Shown here: positions 62,665-64,000 of the stretch, piece after piece
Numbering within the stretch: the first letter of the stretch is position 1
How the letters are laid out: every line of letters begins with the position of its first letter
Program-made: the position numbers and the translations under genes
NCBI RefSeq assembly: GCF_004359215.1
Contig: NC_090616.1
Location: 1,854,469-1,918,468 of the forward strand
From: Bremia lactucae
Lineage: Eukaryota > Oomycota > Peronosporomycetes > Peronosporales > Peronosporaceae
Reading direction: 5' to 3'
Length of the DNA stretch: 64,000 nucleotides
The notes under the pieces: generated by a model
The model's database searches: none
What the model saw: only the letters and a program-made list of their open reading frames with translations
Told to the model about the DNA's origin: nothing

Positions 62665-62676
62665 AGTGCTACCAGG
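62665..62676 (-). promoter_or_regulatory. Primer-binding site of B2
   Basis: Minus strand CCTGGTAGCACT directly after the 5' LTR; identical to that of C1 and near-identical in B1. TGGTAGCA suggests priming by initiator Met tRNA. Confidence 0.65.
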
Positions 62677-63154
62677 TGTAGCGGAGCTACCTCGCTCCTA
62701 AAGTCAGAGGAAGACTTTCAAACTCAGAGAGTCACTTAGTTATTTTAAAACAATGGGTTTAACAACTCAGGGAGTCGTACAAGCTATTAAAGCTTAAGGA
62801 ATCCTAGTTCAAGGGATTCAGGGGTTCGTAGAACCAAGTGGCAACTAGTGCCTAAGAGGATACACTTTAGAAAGACTTCTATATCTTACAGATTGCAAGC
62901 CTTAGAAAGGCGCTTAACGCTTTAAGATCAAAAGGGGAACTGCACTTTAATTTATTATTTATATTTATAAAAAAAACTTACCCTAACTAATTAAATAGAT
63001 TTAGGCCGCCAGATTTATATCTGGCGGCGACCACATTTGTTACCCATAATAAATGAGATTTAAGTAACTAACTATTTTTGAATTAGATAAAAGGGCATTT
63101 TACCCATAAAGTAAATGTACTAACGGGTCTCCAATTGATGTGTGCCCCATTGCA
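62677..63154 (-). repeat. LTR-B (5' LTR of B2)
   Basis: 478 bp, TGTAGCGGAGCTACC to CCCCATTGCA. It contains the stem-loop CCGCCAGAT/ATCTGGCGG at about 63007-63028. Followed by TTGTG, the right target-site duplication (63155-63159). Confidence 0.85.
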
Positions 63155-63249
63155 TTGTGTATCGTCGTATGTTACGTGGGTATTTGACTTGATGTAAGAT
63201 GTATATATAATTCTCACTTTGATCCTCAGCTGAATGTAGACTGATAAAG

Positions 63250-63638
63250 TGCCTTTGTAAAATTAAGGCACTCCGCTTTCGCACTTATGAGGGTGACCAC
63301 GCAACTGTGGACAAGTATTCCACCTACGATGAAGACATATATTCGCAAGTTGGCATCTTTTGAAATAAAGCTTTGGACATGGCTGGACGCGAGCGTCTGG
63401 CTGACAATATCGCTAGCTCGCTCGTCAACGCGTCTGAACCCGTGCAGGTACGCGCGATTGAAATTTTTTCAAAGTGTGACCCGCACTATGGGCGCCGTGT
63501 GCAGGAAAGATCCAGGAAATGACGGTGCAAAAGGAAAGCGACAAACCCGATCCGCTACCAGCCCCATCGGATCTCAATCCGCCAAGGAAGCCATTTACTC
63601 CGGCACCGCCGTGCGCGGAGATGGCTCCACGTCTATAG
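63250..63638 (+). pseudogene. Catalase, C-terminal remnant
   Basis: Reads KALRFRTYEGDHATVDKYS, YDEDIYSQVGIF, an in-frame TGA at 63361-63363 where catalases have Trp in this stretch, then KALDMAGRERLADNIASSLV and VRAIEIFSKCDPHYGRRVQE. These are the terminal helices of haem catalase (compare YSQPG, RL..NIA, DP.YGRRV). A frameshift near 63508 moves the rest (EMTVQKESDKPDPLP, PPRKPFTPAPPCAEMAPRL) to another frame, ending in TAG at 63636-63638. Catalase breaks down hydrogen peroxide. The haem-binding and active-site parts are absent: upstream comes only about 95 bp and then the B2 LTR. So it is a gene fragment, not functional. Confidence 0.75.
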
Positions 63639-63886
63639 ACATTTTTGTATATTCCTGTGGCCATTTCAGTGATATCACCGATTTTTATTGGATAAGAAAC
63701 GCAGAATCAGATAGAGCTACCATAAAAATGCGAAAAAAATGGTATTTTAGGGGTGAACACCTTAATTGATAACGAACTGACTATTCAATACGAATGATTC
63801 GTACACATAGTGACTTATGTAGCCAAGTTTCTTTTTTTAACAAATCTTTTAATAAATCTTCACTCACCCTTCTTCGAGTTGGCACG
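63639..63886. other. Intergenic stretch
   Basis: AT-rich; contains TTTCTTTTTTTAACAAATC and CTTCACTCACCCTTCTTCG just before the next ATG, a pyrimidine-rich context that could be a promoter/initiator. Nothing else seen. Confidence 0.4.
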
Positions 63887-64000
63887 ATGCCCGAGTCTGT
63901 TCATCGTCGCATCGTTTCGGAACTTGATATGAATTCGATGCGGCGCATAAGCGACGCGCTCCTACTTGCCCAGAATCGCGCCCGTCGTGCTACAGACCGC
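63887..64000 (+). CDS. 5' end of an unidentified gene (partial at window edge)
   Basis: ATG at 63887 in a good context (GGCACGATGC) opens a frame that stays open to the end of the window, 38 codons: MPESVHRRIVSELDMNSMRR then ISDALLLAQNRARRATDR. GC content rises from here, like the host genes in the window. Helical, Arg-rich; no family recognised from this short part. Confidence 0.45.
   Translation, partial: MPESVHRRIVSELDMNSMRRISDALLLAQNRARRATDR

Larger units (their letters stand above)
55710..63154 (-). mobile_element. Ty3/Gypsy element B2, structurally complete (7445 bp)
   Basis: Two LTR-B copies (55710-56187 and 62677-63154) in direct orientation, TTGTG target duplication, polypurine tract next to the left LTR, primer-binding site next to the right LTR. 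Minus-strand order: gag, protease, linker, RT, RNase H, integrase, chromodomain; the antisense gene lies between chromodomain and 3' LTR. The LTRs differ at many positions (by eye roughly one in ten), so insertion is old. The integrase frame is still open; RT is broken. Confidence 0.9.

Overview
The window looks like a repeat-rich stretch of an oomycete nuclear genome, most likely Phytophthora or downy mildew-like. The clues are a bZIP-type protein with the N-Q-x-R-Y-R-x-R-Q-R basic region typical of oomycetes, a gene with one 58-bp GT-AG intron, tightly packed host genes, and Ty3/Gypsy retrotransposons that fill roughly three quarters of the sequence. A run of exactly 100 N at 1126-1225 shows that this is a scaffold.

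Host genes lie in three islands. Left island (1-2.4 kb): the 3' end of a bacterial-type triacylglycerol lipase that runs into the gap, and an ankyrin-repeat gene whose 3' coding part contains an LTR fragment. Central island (29.2-36.4 kb): a second ankyrin-repeat gene, paralogous to the first including its promoter; the mitochondrial glycine-cleavage T-protein; a bZIP-type regulator; and a small La-motif protein gene with one intron. Right end (63.2-64 kb): a broken catalase C-terminal exon and the start of an unidentified gene.

The rest is a patchwork of decayed Ty3/Gypsy elements. I sort their LTRs by sequence into A, B, C and D (my labels). Left to right: two broken plus-strand A pieces (3.3-11.3 kb), an inverted A piece (11.3-12.8), the end of a D element (12.8-14.4), a plus A element (14.4-20.1), unidentified ORFs (20.2-21.3), a minus B element (21.5-26.8) that meets a minus A element (26.8-29.2), a minus C element (36.4-40.3) head to head with a long plus A element (40.3-47.8), remnants (47.8-49.3), a minus C element (49.3-55.5) and a structurally complete minus B element with two LTRs and a 5-bp target duplication (55.7-63.2). 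Pol order is gag, protease, RT, RNase H, integrase, chromodomain. Every pol copy carries frameshifts or stops, although some domains stay open (integrase of the last B element, integrase C-terminus plus chromodomain at 9.6-10.6 kb).

The most interesting signal is an antisense gene in these elements. It starts about 80-160 bp inside the 3' LTR and runs against the chromodomain and the integrase C-terminus. In the A and C families it encodes related proteins ending in a leucine-zipper-like coiled coil. The B and D families carry open antisense reading frames at the same place. In the A copies the antisense frame is better conserved than the sense frame it overlaps, which suggests that the antisense protein is, or was, under selection.
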